From Desmonostoc muscorum LEGE 12446 (lineage in GTDB: Bacteria > Cyanobacteriota > Cyanobacteriia > Cyanobacteriales > Nostocaceae): 64,000 bases of DNA. Location of the stretch: assembly GCF_015207005.2 (NCBI RefSeq), contig NZ_JADEXS020000001.1:4774001-4838000 (forward strand), read 5' to 3'. The notes beneath the pieces were generated by a model. That model was not told the DNA's origin and searched no databases. It worked only from the letters and a program-made list of their open reading frames with translations. Shown piece after piece: positions 18,431-27,723 of the stretch (within the stretch, counting starts at the first letter, position 1; every line of letters begins with the position of its first letter). The translations under genes were made by a program, and so were the position numbers.

Positions 18431-19661
18431 TGATTATTTAGTGTGTTCGACACATCTCTTTTCCTATAGGCAATAGGAAAAGATTAATTGCCTGTTGCCT
18501 TACAGTTTAGTAAATTTTTCAACAATGTAAGAGGTTGTTTGAAAAGTGATGACTGAGGTATCCAAAACTTTAGATTCTCCGAGGACTTTGAGAAGGTTAT
18601 TCACCCCTTTTTAAGGCTTGCTCAGGGGGATCTGGATACAAGCGTAGACTTTTGAAACATCCTCTAACAATCAAATAACAGCCTACACTTACAAAAACAG
18701 TTTTTATTGATACCTTTAATTTTCTGTCTTCTACTGTTTTGCCAGATAAAAGTTCGGTAATTACATAGTAAAATTGCACAACTTTATGCTACAAGGAGAA
18801 TCAGGCGATTTTCTGGATAGCAATATTAAATTAGTAAATCTACTGAAGCCAGTCATTGCCTTTCCTTCATAAATTTAATAGTTGATTCCTCTACAGTACT
18901 TTTCCAGTTGATTCATATTGAACTTAACTGGAAAAAAATGATGGGGAATTGTTTGATAATTAAGTATGGGTGCTGTTTGATCGGGAAAGCTCACTGTCTT
19001 TCTCCATCGGTGATACTGTTGTTCCCTATATGAGAGAATTTGTAAAAAATAATTCAGAAATTTAAAGTTTTTTTTATTACTAATTCTTAATTAGGGTATT
19101 TACTTAGGCAAGCATTTGTGATATTTTCATGTTGACTATCATAACTTTAAATGCATCAAGCTAAGTTTAGTAAACGCGTCTAGATGTATGAATTTGGTTA
19201 TGAGTATCAATTTTGCATATTTGCAATCGTAAATCCTGAATTTAAGCTTGTATAAATTATGTAGATTAACCAAGTAATAATCTCTTCTCAATTTATTAAA
19301 ACTAGGGAGTAGGCTATGTGCCTTGTTTATCCTTGGCTGTGAGATTTGATCGTGATTGACTGTTTTCCAAATAGGGAGCAGGGAGTGGGTACAGAAGGGA
19401 TTAGTTGCGTCTGTACGGGAGGAGGAAATTTTTTTGATGTTTGGTTATGGGATTTTGCCGTGATTGTCTGATTTGAAGAATTATTACAAAGTATGTTTGT
19501 TTTGAATAATCTAATAGTAATAACCGTGTATCTAAATGTAGGTTTGTAATTAGCAAATTTGTTATCAGTGGTATCACGTATTTATTTACACTGAATGCCA
19601 CATTGGAAAGTTAGGAGTTAGAAGTGAGCCAGCGTAGTCCTAAAGGTTTCATCGATCAGCG
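18431..19661. other. Gene-free stretch before the type I secretion locus
   Basis: About 1.2 kb of AT-rich DNA without a credible gene. Frames of about 60 codons on the minus strand (18597-18779, 19401-19601) have no family-like sequence. Regulatory signals of the ABC transporter gene may lie at its right end. Confidence 0.5.
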
Positions 19662-19690
19662 AATTCTTAACCCCGATGGGGTTAAGAATT
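19662..19690. terminator. Perfect 13-bp stem with 3-nt loop in the leader of the ABC gene
   Basis: AATTCTTAACCCC pairs perfectly with GGGGTTAAGAATT around GAT and is followed by TTAATTTTTC. It lies 64 bp before the original start codon of the transporter gene. It could be an attenuator, a terminator for upstream transcription, or a simple repeat hairpin. Confidence 0.5.
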
Positions 19691-19754
19691 GTGTTAATTT
19701 TTCATCCCTAACTCGTAACTTGATGACTCATTTTTACCTTCTGATTTATTTGAC

Positions 19755-19764
19755 ATGACTTATA
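19755..19764 (+). other. Original 5' end of the ABC transporter gene, cut off by the IS
   Basis: ATGACTTATA before the IS joins TTAAGAAC after it once one TATA copy is removed. The joined frame reads M-T-Y-I-K-N-T-F-P-E-F-L and continues into the transporter. The start codon and three codons are therefore stranded upstream of the insertion. Confidence 0.8.
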
Positions 19765-20700
19765 GAACCCATTTGACATCTTGTGAGGTTTTGAATTAAG
19801 GTACTCCTCAGCATCTAAAATCCAATACTAATGGCGTATTCCAGCAACCTCACTGATGCAGAATGGGAAATTTTTGAACCCTTATTGCAAGAGATATTAC
19901 CGACTAAGAAGCAGACTCGACCGACCAACTGGCCAAAGCGAGATATCTTCAATGGAATTCTCTATCAACTAAAAAATGGATGCAATTGGCAAGACTTACC
20001 TAAAGACCTCCCCCCTTATTCCACTGTATATTGGCACTACAAACAGTGGCGAGCAGCCGGGGTATTTGAGGAACTGATGAGTGTCTTACATGGACAAGTG
20101 CGTGAACAGGTAAAAAAAAAACCGCACTGGACGACATTGATCATCATTGACTCCCAAGCAGTGAAAAATACCTGCAACGCCAGTGTGGAGTCGAAAGGTT
20201 TTTGCTTCTACAAAGCCACCAACGGTATTAAAAGGCATTTGGCTATTGACACCCTTGGGTTTCCCTTTTTTACGCTCTGTACTCGCGCCAATGTCTCGGA
20301 TGATGCCGGATTAATTGAGATGTTTACTCTCAACATCGACTACTTCAAGTCAAAACCTATCGATATTCCCAAGATTACTATCCTGCTAGATCATGGGTAT
20401 CACCCAGAATATTTGACTCAGGAGTTAGAGCGAATTTACCCAGAGATCATGACCAAAATTCAGTTTCAACTTTCTACGAAACCCTCAAAACAAGAGAAAG
20501 CGGCACAAGGAAAATCTGGATTTGTTCCGGCAATAGCTAGATGGGTGATCGAACGCTCCAATGCTTGGATGGAGCGCTGTAAAATTCTGGTTAAGAACTT
20601 TGAACGAACCCTGGTTAGTGCCACTGCCAAACTCAATATCTGCTTCATCAGGCTAATGATTAAGAGGCTTGCAGCACCTTCTTAGATGTCAAATGGGTTC
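19765..20700 (+). mobile_element. IS5-family insertion sequence, 936 bp
   Basis: The ends are inverted repeats, GAACCCATTTGACATCT at 19765-19781 and its complement at 20684-20700, perfect over 17 bp. TATA flanks both sides (19761-19764 and 20701-20704). A shorter TA duplication with two more bases in each end is also possible, but only the TATA model restores the interrupted gene. The single transposase gene fills the interior. Confidence 0.9.
19831..20685 (+). CDS. IS5-family transposase (DDE)
   Basis: This 284-residue protein has an N-terminal DUF4096-type domain (LTDAEWEIFEPLLQE, LKNGCNWQDLPKDLPPYSTV) and a DDE domain. Visible catalytic candidates are D in IIIDSQAVKNT (about residue 110), D in ILLDHGYHP, and E in WVIERSNAWMERC. 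The frame is intact at full length for the single-ORF IS5 group, so the element may be active. Its TAG stop overlaps the right inverted repeat and directly abuts an ATG used by the following transporter frame. Confidence 0.92.
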   Translation: MAYSSNLTDAEWEIFEPLLQEILPTKKQTRPTNWPKRDIFNGILYQLKNGCNWQDLPKDLPPYSTVYWHYKQWRAAGVFEELMSVLHGQVREQVKKKPHWTTLIIIDSQAVKNTCNASVESKGFCFYKATNGIKRHLAIDTLGFPFFTLCTRANVSDDAGLIEMFTLNIDYFKSKPIDIPKITILLDHGYHPEYLTQELERIYPEIMTKIQFQLSTKPSKQEKAAQGKSGFVPAIARWVIERSNAWMERCKILVKNFERTLVSATAKLNICFIRLMIKRLAAPS

Positions 20701-23700
20701 TATATTAAGAACACTTTTCCGGAATTTCTCACTACCTTAGAGGGGTTCGATCGCTTACCAAATGAAGCGATCGCCAACATATCCCAACAACTACAAGCTT
20801 GGCGCTATCGGTTGGGTCAAAAACTCATCGGCAAAGAAAGTCTGCCAGAACACATCACAATCATTTATGAAGGACAAGTGCGGCTGTTGGGATACGAACC
20901 CCAGACGCAAATCCCAACCACCTTGAAATTACTGCAACCAGGGGAAATCATCGGCGAAATTGGTTTGTTGCGGGATATTCCCTGTGAAACAGCGATCGCC
21001 TCCACTGAAGTAGTATGTTTAACCTTGAGTGCAGCAGCATACTTTAACCTTTTAGATTCATACCCAGCTTTTGCCGAGGCTCGTAAAAACCGTAGTAATT
21101 TAGTAGAAGTTTTCGATATTCTCGGCTCCTACTGGCAAAAGCAAGCGATCGCCACATTAAATCTTAAAGAATTAACACAAACAGCTTTACCAGAAGCGAC
21201 AATTCAGTACCTGCATCCAGGGAAAACTCCATTCGAGCAACTCGATAGCGAACGCGTTTGGTTTGTCAGTGGTGGGGGTACCGTCACGAATTTTGCCGTT
21301 GGCGATCGGTTAGAATCACACGACGATAACGACAAGATCCAAGTTGTCGGTCGAACTTCCGCACGTTTAGTGGGTCTGAGTCCCTCAACTTTGATATTGC
21401 AAGATACTCGACCTCTTGAACTTGCAGTCAGCGACACCCAATCACATAGCCAAGACCCACTAGATATTCCCTACGCATCAGATGAAATAGTCTTACCACA
21501 AACAACCGATCAGACTTCAAAAAATTCGGCAAAAAACATAAAATACCCATTTTTTAGCGGCAAAGGAGAATTAAATACAGCCTTCGCCTGCTTCCAAATG
21601 CTTGCGAAACACTTAGAAATGCCGTTTCGTCGAGAGGTGGTTCGCCGCATTTTAAACGAGCAAATCAAACGCCAGGGTAATATTTCCTTTCCAGCAATTG
21701 CTTACCTAGCAGAGTTAATTGGACTCAAGGCGCAACTAGTAGATCTGCCAGTGGCCTCAGTGACGCGGATTCCCACACCAGCATTAATTCGCTATGCCGA
21801 TAATTTTGCCGTTTTATATGCAACCGATGCCAATACTATGGTTGTGGGTGTACCATCCCAAGGAATTGTCCGCTGCAAACCCGCTCAATTTGTTGAACAA
21901 TTAGATACCGACCCCACCAACTTTCCACCACAAGTTAGGGTATTACTGCTCACAGCTACCAAAGAAACACCCCAAGAACGTTTTGGTCTGCGGTGGTTTA
22001 TCCCTTATTTGTCACGCTATCGCCGAGTACTAATAGAAGTATTTATTGCTTCCTTTTTCGTACAGTTAGCAGCATTAGCAAATCCCTTGGTAGTGCAGTT
22101 AATTATCGACAAAGTGATCACGCAGAATAGTATTGGTACCCTACATATTTTGGGTATTTTACTATTAGTGGTTGGACTATTTGAAGCAGTATTAACTACC
22201 TTACGAACCTACTTATTTGTCGATACCACAAATCGTATAGATATGGGTTTAGGTTCGGAAATTATTGACCATTTATTACGTCTACCACTGCGCTATTTTG
22301 AAAAGCGACCGGTGGGTGAACTTTCTACCAGAATTAACGAACTAGAAAACATCCGCCAATTTCTCACCGGTACTGCTTTAACAGTAGGATTAGATGCTCT
22401 GTTTTCCGTGGTTTATATCGGTGTGATGCTGATTTATAGTTGGCAACTCACCTTGGTAGGTTTAAGCACAATTCCCGTGTTTGTGATTATTACCCTAATA
22501 GCATCTCCCACCATTAGCAGACAATTACGCAGCAAAGCCGAACGCAACTCCGAAACTCAATCTTATTTAGTGGAGGTGATGTCCGGAATTCAAACAGTAA
22601 AAGCGCAGAATATCGAATTGCGATCGCGCTTTTCTTGGCAAGAGCGTTATGCTCGTTTTGTCGCCGCTGGTTTTAAAACAGTCGTCACCTCTACCCTTGC
22701 CAACTCTACCAGTAACTTCCTCAACAAACTCAGCAGCTTACTAGTTTTGTGGGTAGGAGCTTATTTAGTACTGCAACAAGAATTAACTTTAGGTGAATTA
22801 ATCGCCTTCAGAATTATATCGGGTTACGTTACCAGCCCAATATTGCGCTTAGCTCAACTTTGGCAAAGCTTCCAAGAAACTGCTTTGTCTATAGAACGTT
22901 TGAGCGATATTGTTGATACACCAGAAGAGGCAGAAACAGACCGCTACAATATACCCTTACCGACAATTACCGGAGCAGTCAAATACGAAAATGTTTCCTT
23001 CCGATTTGGTACCACTGGTCCTCTACAACTTTCTAACGTCAACGTCGAATTTGCGCCTGGAAAATTTGTGGGGATTGTCGGACAAAGTGGCTCTGGTAAA
23101 AGTACGATGATGAAATTATTGCTGAGACTTTATGAAACCGAGTCCGGCAGAATTTTGATTGATGGTTACGACATTGCCAAAGTAGAACTTTATTCACTGC
23201 GACGACAAATTGGTGTAGTTCCCCAAGAAACATTGTTGTTTGATGGCAGCGTTCAAGAAAATATTGCCCTGACAAATCCCGATGCAACAACCGAAGAAAT
23301 TATTGATGCGGCTCAGGTAGCCTGCGCCCACGAATTCATCATGAACTTGCCCAACGGTTACAACACGCGGGTAGGAGAACGTGGATCTGCACTTTCTGGT
23401 GGACAACGACAAAGAATTGCGATCGCCCGTTCTGTTTTACAGCGACCAAAATTACTAGTTTTAGATGAAGCAACTAGCGCATTAGATTATCCCACAGAGC
23501 GACAAATATGTCTCAACTTAGCCAGGGCATTCAAGGGTGATACAGTATTCTTTATTACCCACCGATTGAACACCGTCAGTAATGCAGACATCATTGTTGT
23601 CATGGATAACAGCAGGGTTATAGAACAAGGCAGCCATCAAGAATTAATGGCTGCTAAAGGTCATTATTACTACCTGTATCACCAACAAGAAGTCAACTTA

Positions 23701-23703
23701 TGA
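20686..23703 (+). CDS. Type I secretion ABC transporter with cNMP-binding and degenerate C39-like domains
   Basis: This 1005-residue protein begins with a cyclic-nucleotide-binding-like domain (about 20-150; IIYEGQVRLLG, LLQPGEIIGEIGLLRDIPCETAI). Next is a C39-peptidase-like domain (about 290-425), then the membrane domain (about 440-735) and the ATPase, with Walker A GQSGSGKST (799-807), LSGGQ (903-907) and LLVLDEATSALD. In the C39-like domain the catalytic Cys position reads Thr (ELNTAFACFQM) and the His position reads Asn (DNFAVL), so it looks non-proteolytic, as in HlyB-type exporters. The first codons (MSNGF) come from the IS right end; the ATG directly follows the transposase stop. The hlyD partner follows. 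Confidence 0.9.
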   Translation: MSNGFYIKNTFPEFLTTLEGFDRLPNEAIANISQQLQAWRYRLGQKLIGKESLPEHITIIYEGQVRLLGYEPQTQIPTTLKLLQPGEIIGEIGLLRDIPCETAIASTEVVCLTLSAAAYFNLLDSYPAFAEARKNRSNLVEVFDILGSYWQKQAIATLNLKELTQTALPEATIQYLHPGKTPFEQLDSERVWFVSGGGTVTNFAVGDRLESHDDNDKIQVVGRTSARLVGLSPSTLILQDTRPLELAVSDTQSHSQDPLDIPYASDEIVLPQTTDQTSKNSAKNIKYPFFSGKGELNTAFACFQMLAKHLEMPFRREVVRRILNEQIKRQGNISFPAIAYLAELIGLKAQLVDLPVASVTRIPTPALIRYADNFAVLYATDANTMVVGVPSQGIVRCKPAQFVEQLDTDPTNFPPQVRVLLLTATKETPQERFGLRWFIPYLSRYRRVLIEVFIASFFVQLAALANPLVVQLIIDKVITQNSIGTLHILGILLLVVGLFEAVLTTLRTYLFVDTTNRIDMGLGSEIIDHLLRLPLRYFEKRPVGELSTRINELENIRQFLTGTALTVGLDALFSVVYIGVMLIYSWQLTLVGLSTIPVFVIITLIASPTISRQLRSKAERNSETQSYLVEVMSGIQTVKAQNIELRSRFSWQERYARFVAAGFKTVVTSTLANSTSNFLNKLSSLLVLWVGAYLVLQQELTLGELIAFRIISGYVTSPILRLAQLWQSFQETALSIERLSDIVDTPEEAETDRYNIPLPTITGAVKYENVSFRFGTTGPLQLSNVNVEFAPGKFVGIVGQSGSGKSTMMKLLLRLYETESGRILIDGYDIAKVELYSLRRQIGVVPQETLLFDGSVQENIALTNPDATTEEIIDAAQVACAHEFIMNLPNGYNTRVGERGSALSGGQRQRIAIARSVLQRPKLLVLDEATSALDYPTERQICLNLARAFKGDTVFFITHRLNTVSNADIIVVMDNSRVIEQGSHQELMAAKGHYYYLYHQQEVNL

Positions 23704-23847
23704 ACAGGAGTCAAAACTTAAAATGGGCTACGCCCCGCTGCGCTAACAGAATTCAGCAATAACCGTAGAGTGGGCACCAGCATCGATAAAAGGTGTCCAC
23801 AATTTCTTTTTCAATCCAAAATTCAAAATCTCCAATCCAAAATCACT
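23704..23847. repeat. Dispersed repeat between the ABC and HlyD genes
   Basis: GGGCTACGCCCCGCTGCGCTAACAGAATTCAGCAAT-type DNA (from about 23724) recurs at about 40696 with small changes. GTGGGCACC and GGTGTCCAC near 23770-23802 form an imperfect hairpin. These sequences argue that the upstream in-frame GTG at 23770 is not the HlyD start. Confidence 0.6.
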
Positions 23848-25416
23848 ATGACTCAACTTAATGGGAATCACACCAACGGCAATTATAAAAACGGAGCAAA
23901 ACAAGATTCACCAATAGTTACAAAACAACAAAAAGCTACTTCAGAATCTTTAATTAACTCAAGTCCTCAGGACTTTGAGCAATCCGTTATTTTGCGTCAA
24001 TCTCCAGTTTGGTCACGTACAATTATGGTGACCTTAATGGCCTTAGCCTGTTTTGGAATTGCTTGGGCTTACTTTGCCAAAATTGAGCAAGTAGTACCTG
24101 CAACAGGGCAATTAAAACCGCAAGGAACAGTTAAAGAAGTTCAAGCCCCTGTAAGTGGAGTCGTGAAAGCCCTTTATGTCAAAGATGGACAAGAAGTAAA
24201 GCAAGGGGATTTACTACTAACTTTCGATTCCATTGCCTCCGTTGCTGAATTAAACTCTTTGAATAAAATTCGTGTTGCATTAATTAAAGAAAACCAAATT
24301 TATCGGCGATTAATGGGAGCAAGTACTGGTACTACATCAGAACTATTATTTTTGCGTAGTAACTTGCCACCAGAAACTGCTTTTTTATTGAAAAGCCGTG
24401 GCGCATTAGTAGCGGAAAATGACTTATTGCGGACTCAATTAAGAAATTCCGGTCAAGATTATGCACTGGGAATTGATGAACAGCAACGTCTACAAGTTGC
24501 CAAAAAAGAATTAGATTCTCGCTCCTTAGCAGCGCAGTTAGAAGTAGAAAAAATCAAAAAACAACTTACTCAAACCCAAGTTAAATTGGAAGACAGTAAA
24601 TCAAGTTTAGCTATTCAACAAAGAATTTTAGATAAACTTAAGATCCTCTCAGAAGAAGGTGGCATTTCTCAGCTTCAGTATCTCAACCAACAACAAGAAG
24701 TACAAAACCGCACGGCGGAAGTAGCACAATTAGGTGAAGAACTGAAACGTCTCCAGTTCGATATTGAAAGAGGACAGCAAGAGGTAAGCAATACAGTAGC
24801 TATAACTGACAAAAACGTTTTGGATAAAATAGGTGACAACAAAAAACGTATTGCTGAAATCGATAGTCAATTCATGAAAAGCGTGCTAGATAACGAGCAG
24901 CGTTTAGCAGATGTCAATAGTAAAATATCCCAAACAGAGTTAAACGTTAAATATCAAGAACTCCGCGCACCGGTGTCCGGAACAGTTTTTGATTTGCAAG
25001 CCAAAAACCCTGGATTTGTAGCGAATCCAACAACAAAACTGATGCAAATTGTACCAAACGAAAACTATATAGGTGAAGTTTTCATCACAAACAAAGATAT
25101 CGGTTTTGTGCGAAAAGGGATGAAAGTAGATGTCAGAATTGATTCCTTTCCTTACAGCGAATTTGGCGATATCAAAGGAGAAGTACTAGGAATAGCTTCA
25201 GACGCATTACCACCAGATCAAACACATCAGTTTTATAGATTTCCTGCTAAAGTATCTTTGGATAAACAATCCTTAGTTATTAAGGGTAAAACGGTTTCTT
25301 TACAGTCAGGTATGTCCATCAGTGCCAATATAAAAGTGCGGGAAGAACGAACTGTCTTGAGTCTATTTACTGAGTTATTTACCAAGCAAGTTGATACTCT
25401 CAAAGAAGTACGTTAA
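23848..25416 (+). CDS. HlyD-family membrane fusion protein of type I secretion
   Basis: This 522-residue protein has a cytoplasmic N-terminus and one transmembrane helix (TIMVTLMALACFGIAWAYFA, about residues 65-84). A split lipoyl-like domain (VQAPVSGVVKALYVKDGQEV and LRAPVSGTVFDLQA) brackets a long coiled coil (about 190-370), and a beta-barrel C-terminal part follows (IGEVFITNKDIGFVRKGMKV). It would bridge the inner-membrane ABC transporter encoded just upstream and an outer-membrane TolC-type channel. I chose ATG 23848 because the upstream in-frame extension is repeat DNA. The pair is a candidate exporter for the nearby RTX and DUF4114 proteins. Confidence 0.9.
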   Translation: MTQLNGNHTNGNYKNGAKQDSPIVTKQQKATSESLINSSPQDFEQSVILRQSPVWSRTIMVTLMALACFGIAWAYFAKIEQVVPATGQLKPQGTVKEVQAPVSGVVKALYVKDGQEVKQGDLLLTFDSIASVAELNSLNKIRVALIKENQIYRRLMGASTGTTSELLFLRSNLPPETAFLLKSRGALVAENDLLRTQLRNSGQDYALGIDEQQRLQVAKKELDSRSLAAQLEVEKIKKQLTQTQVKLEDSKSSLAIQQRILDKLKILSEEGGISQLQYLNQQQEVQNRTAEVAQLGEELKRLQFDIERGQQEVSNTVAITDKNVLDKIGDNKKRIAEIDSQFMKSVLDNEQRLADVNSKISQTELNVKYQELRAPVSGTVFDLQAKNPGFVANPTTKLMQIVPNENYIGEVFITNKDIGFVRKGMKVDVRIDSFPYSEFGDIKGEVLGIASDALPPDQTHQFYRFPAKVSLDKQSLVIKGKTVSLQSGMSISANIKVREERTVLSLFTELFTKQVDTLKEVR

Positions 25417-25423
25417 TTTACAG

Positions 25424-25454
25424 CAGAATTCAGAATTCAGAATTCAGAATTCAG
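25424..25454. repeat. Heptamer tandem repeat (ATTCAGA)n
   Basis: About four copies of ATTCAGA stand after the hlyD stop. Similar tracts lie at 29688-29740, 40672-40696 and 41646-41693 and are typical short tandem repeats of heterocystous cyanobacteria. Confidence 0.85.
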
Positions 25455-25456
25455 TA

Positions 25457-25484
25457 GTAGGGGCGTACAGCTGTACGCCCCTAG
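25457..25484. terminator. Perfect palindrome between convergent genes
   Basis: TAGGGGCGTACAG followed by its exact complement (25458-25483) lies between hlyD and the convergent lipoprotein gene. It can fold in both RNA directions and so could end transcription both ways. It belongs to a repeated palindrome family, so termination is only inferred. Confidence 0.5.
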
Positions 25485-25527
25485 AGATGTTGTTAGAAAC
25501 ATTCAACAACTTGAGATTTCGTCACAA

Positions 25528-26517
25528 TTATTTTCCTTGAAACATCAAATACGTCCCTCCTAAGCCTTCCACAATGGTACGTGTATTAGCAATCATCATT
25601 TTTTGATAAGTATCTGCTTCGCCTCCAACTTCTCCAAGTCCCTCAGAATACAACTTCCTTTCAGAAATTTTCACATCAGCTTCTCTAGCTACCGATTGAA
25701 TTAAATTAGGGTTAATTGCTACCTCAGGAAAAATAGTTGGCACTTTAGCCTGTTTAATATTTTTAGCCAAATTATTGACTCGTACAGCTGTCAGTTTTTC
25801 TCTACTGCTAATACTTTCCATTCCCCCTGTTAATGAAATACGGTATGCTTTAGCATAATAACCAAATGCATCAGAGGTGGTAAACAACTTGCGTTGTTTC
25901 TCAGGAATACTTGCAATTGTTGATTTAATCCAGGTATCTAGTTGAGTTAGTTCATTTGTGATTTTTTTGGTATTGCTGGTATAAACCTCTGCATTACTAG
26001 ATGCTACTTTTTTGAGGTTACTATTAATTACTTCTACCATTTCCATCGCATTCTTAGTATTATGCCAAATATGAGGATCGTTTACTCTTTTACCACCTTG
26101 CTGAAATTTTTGTGGCTTAGACAATGCAACTTGGGCGACAGCTATTTTCGGTGCAGAATTTTTAGTCGCTCTAATTAATTTGAGCAGATTTGGTTCAAAA
26201 TTATAACCAGTATAGAGAATCAGATTAGCTTGCTCAAGAGCTTTACGATCTTCCGGTTTTGGTTTATAAGTTTTGGGATTGGCACTAGGCGAAATCAAGC
26301 AAGTGAGGTTAACTGTATTCCCGGCAATCTGTCTGGTTAAATCACAGAGTACACTTGTGGTTGCTACAACTTGGGGAAGATTTTCATTCACCTCGGCAGT
26401 AGTCTGAGTAAATGTAGTTCTTGCAGCTTGATTTTGGCATCCAACAAATCCAACCGTCAATACAACAAGAATAGCTCGTAATAAATTATTTTTTGGTGAT
26501 TTTTTTGACATCCTCAT
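25528..26517 (-). CDS. ZnuA/TroA-like metal-binding lipoprotein with altered ligand positions
   Basis: This 329-residue protein has a signal peptide ending in a lipobox (VGFVGC, Cys27) and the TroA/ZnuA fold pattern (VVATTSVLCDLTRQIAGNTV, NPKTYKPKPEDRKAL, NDPHIWHN, PTIFPEVAINPN). Family members bind Zn2+ or Mn2+ for an ABC importer through four ligands. Here H149 (DPHIWHN) and D302 remain. The first ligand, normally His in a DPHxYxP-like motif, reads Lys82, and the third, normally His or Glu in SHDAF/SEGAF, reads Ser215 (TTSDAF). No permease or ATPase lies nearby. It may bind metal differently, act as a chaperone, or have lost binding. A Zur-like box precedes it. Confidence 0.85.
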   Translation of the reverse strand: MRMSKKSPKNNLLRAILVVLTVGFVGCQNQAARTTFTQTTAEVNENLPQVVATTSVLCDLTRQIAGNTVNLTCLISPSANPKTYKPKPEDRKALEQANLILYTGYNFEPNLLKLIRATKNSAPKIAVAQVALSKPQKFQQGGKRVNDPHIWHNTKNAMEMVEVINSNLKKVASSNAEVYTSNTKKITNELTQLDTWIKSTIASIPEKQRKLFTTSDAFGYYAKAYRISLTGGMESISSREKLTAVRVNNLAKNIKQAKVPTIFPEVAINPNLIQSVAREADVKISERKLYSEGLGEVGGEADTYQKMMIANTRTIVEGLGGTYLMFQGK

Positions 26518-26538
26518 CTCCTACTGGATGCATAAAAA

Positions 26539-26553
26539 AGATAATCATTATTC
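26539..26553. promoter_or_regulatory. Zur-box-like palindrome before the lipoprotein gene
   Basis: AGATAATCATTATTC lies 21 bp upstream of the start codon and shares the GATAATNATTAT core of the Zur consensus I recall for Anabaena (TGATAATNATTATCA), with mismatches at the outer bases. It suggests zinc-responsive repression of the gene on the minus strand. Confidence 0.6.
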
Positions 26554-27024
26554 TTGAAAAATTCAGAATTTAGAATTCAGCAAACCAGATTTTTGCAGGT
26601 AAAATGTAGCTTTACGCGACGGGCTGCAAAACTGATAGGGGTAAAAGCACAACGATCAAAGCGATGCTAGAGTATCTTTGGTAAGAAGTGTAGTGCAGTC
26701 TCTCACCATCTGCATCAAGCAACTATACCATTGTGCTGATGTGTCGTCAAAGTCGCAAATTGATTAAGGAGAGGAACATAGTGATGATGGAGCGTATCGA
26801 TCATACGGGTTGATAGAAGCAAACCAAGTCGTGAATCTAAAGCAATTGTAGCTGTGGTTTTGCGAGGCGTGGATATGTATTTGTTACAAAATAGCTGAAT
26901 TGGCAATTTTTAACCATTAGCTAATTGCTGTTACTTCCTCAAAAAAAGCTATAAAAATAGAAAGGCTTTTGTAGAAATTAGCTTTTGGTTCATGAGAGTT
27001 ATGAGTTATGAATGATTTCTTGTT
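26554..27024. other. Gene-free stretch
   Basis: No coding sequence with family-like character is seen. A minus-strand frame of 63 codons at 26715-26906 has no recognisable features. Heptamer repeat traces occur near 26564. Confidence 0.45.
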
Positions 27025-27160
27025 CATAGAAAACTTTTATTTGATTGCGTGAAAAAACTCGTCCTCAACTCGAAAATTCTGATTTCCTCACTGTTAGAGG
27101 CGATTAATCGCGTTCTACTACCTATGTAAATAAGTTCAAAAATCAAAGCGAATTAGTATA
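27025..27160. mobile_element. MITE-like element sharing ends with 44545-44658
   Basis: The right end AAGTTCAAAAATCAAAGCG, then AATTAGTATA, and a left part with TTTATTTGATTGCGTGAAAA mirror the ends of the copy at 44545-44658. The interior CCTCAACTC is shared. The left end has decayed here. Confidence 0.6.
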
Positions 27161-27198
27161 GAACAATTTTTCAAAGCTGACATCGATCAAGATCAACA

Positions 27199-27540
27199 AT
27201 GGTAATTTTAGTCGTCATAATTAACACTTTGATTTCGCTGATACTACTCTATGTTGCTTGGCAGGTGTGGCAACTTAAGCAGCGATTAGCATCTGTAGCA
27301 GATAGGTTAACCGCCTATGAGATTTGTACCCAGGCAACACTCCATAAAGCACCTGAAAATATTTATCTGAGTCAGCAGAACATTTATAACTTACGGCAGA
27401 GAAACCAAGCACTACAGATACAAATTCAACAAGTGCAGCAAATTATCAGTCTAATTTTGGTAGGACGGCAAATCTGGCAGCGTTATTTTCGTAAGCTAGA
27501 GTTAACACCAGAGAAAACAGCACTCACAAGGAGGAGTTAA
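27199..27540 (+). CDS. Small membrane protein of unknown function
   Basis: This 113-residue protein has one N-terminal transmembrane helix (VILVVIINTLISLILLYVAW) followed by a Gln-rich, probably coiled-coil region (LRQRNQALQIQIQQVQQII) and a basic tail. I do not recognise a named family. It stands just before the YtxH-like and DUF948-like genes on the same strand, and all three encode small membrane-anchored helical proteins, which suggests a shared envelope or stress role. Confidence 0.75.
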   Translation: MVILVVIINTLISLILLYVAWQVWQLKQRLASVADRLTAYEICTQATLHKAPENIYLSQQNIYNLRQRNQALQIQIQQVQQIISLILVGRQIWQRYFRKLELTPEKTALTRRS

Positions 27541-27723
27541 TCAACAAAAGGTAACAATGGAGCAACTCCTGAGCCAGAAGTCAGAATTATGACTGCTGAA
27601 TTCTGACAAAAAAAGCAACATTTCTGGCTAACATTTTGTCACGATAGTAACTAGATAAAATTATTTAGGTATTGCAAGGGGGGAAAACCCACCTAAAATG
27701 AGTCTAAGGAGAGAAACAACAAC

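Noticed and set aside
23770..23847. Upstream GTG start for the HlyD gene
   Set aside because: The extra residues translate dispersed repeat DNA; ATG 23848 gives a normal cytoplasmic N-terminus.
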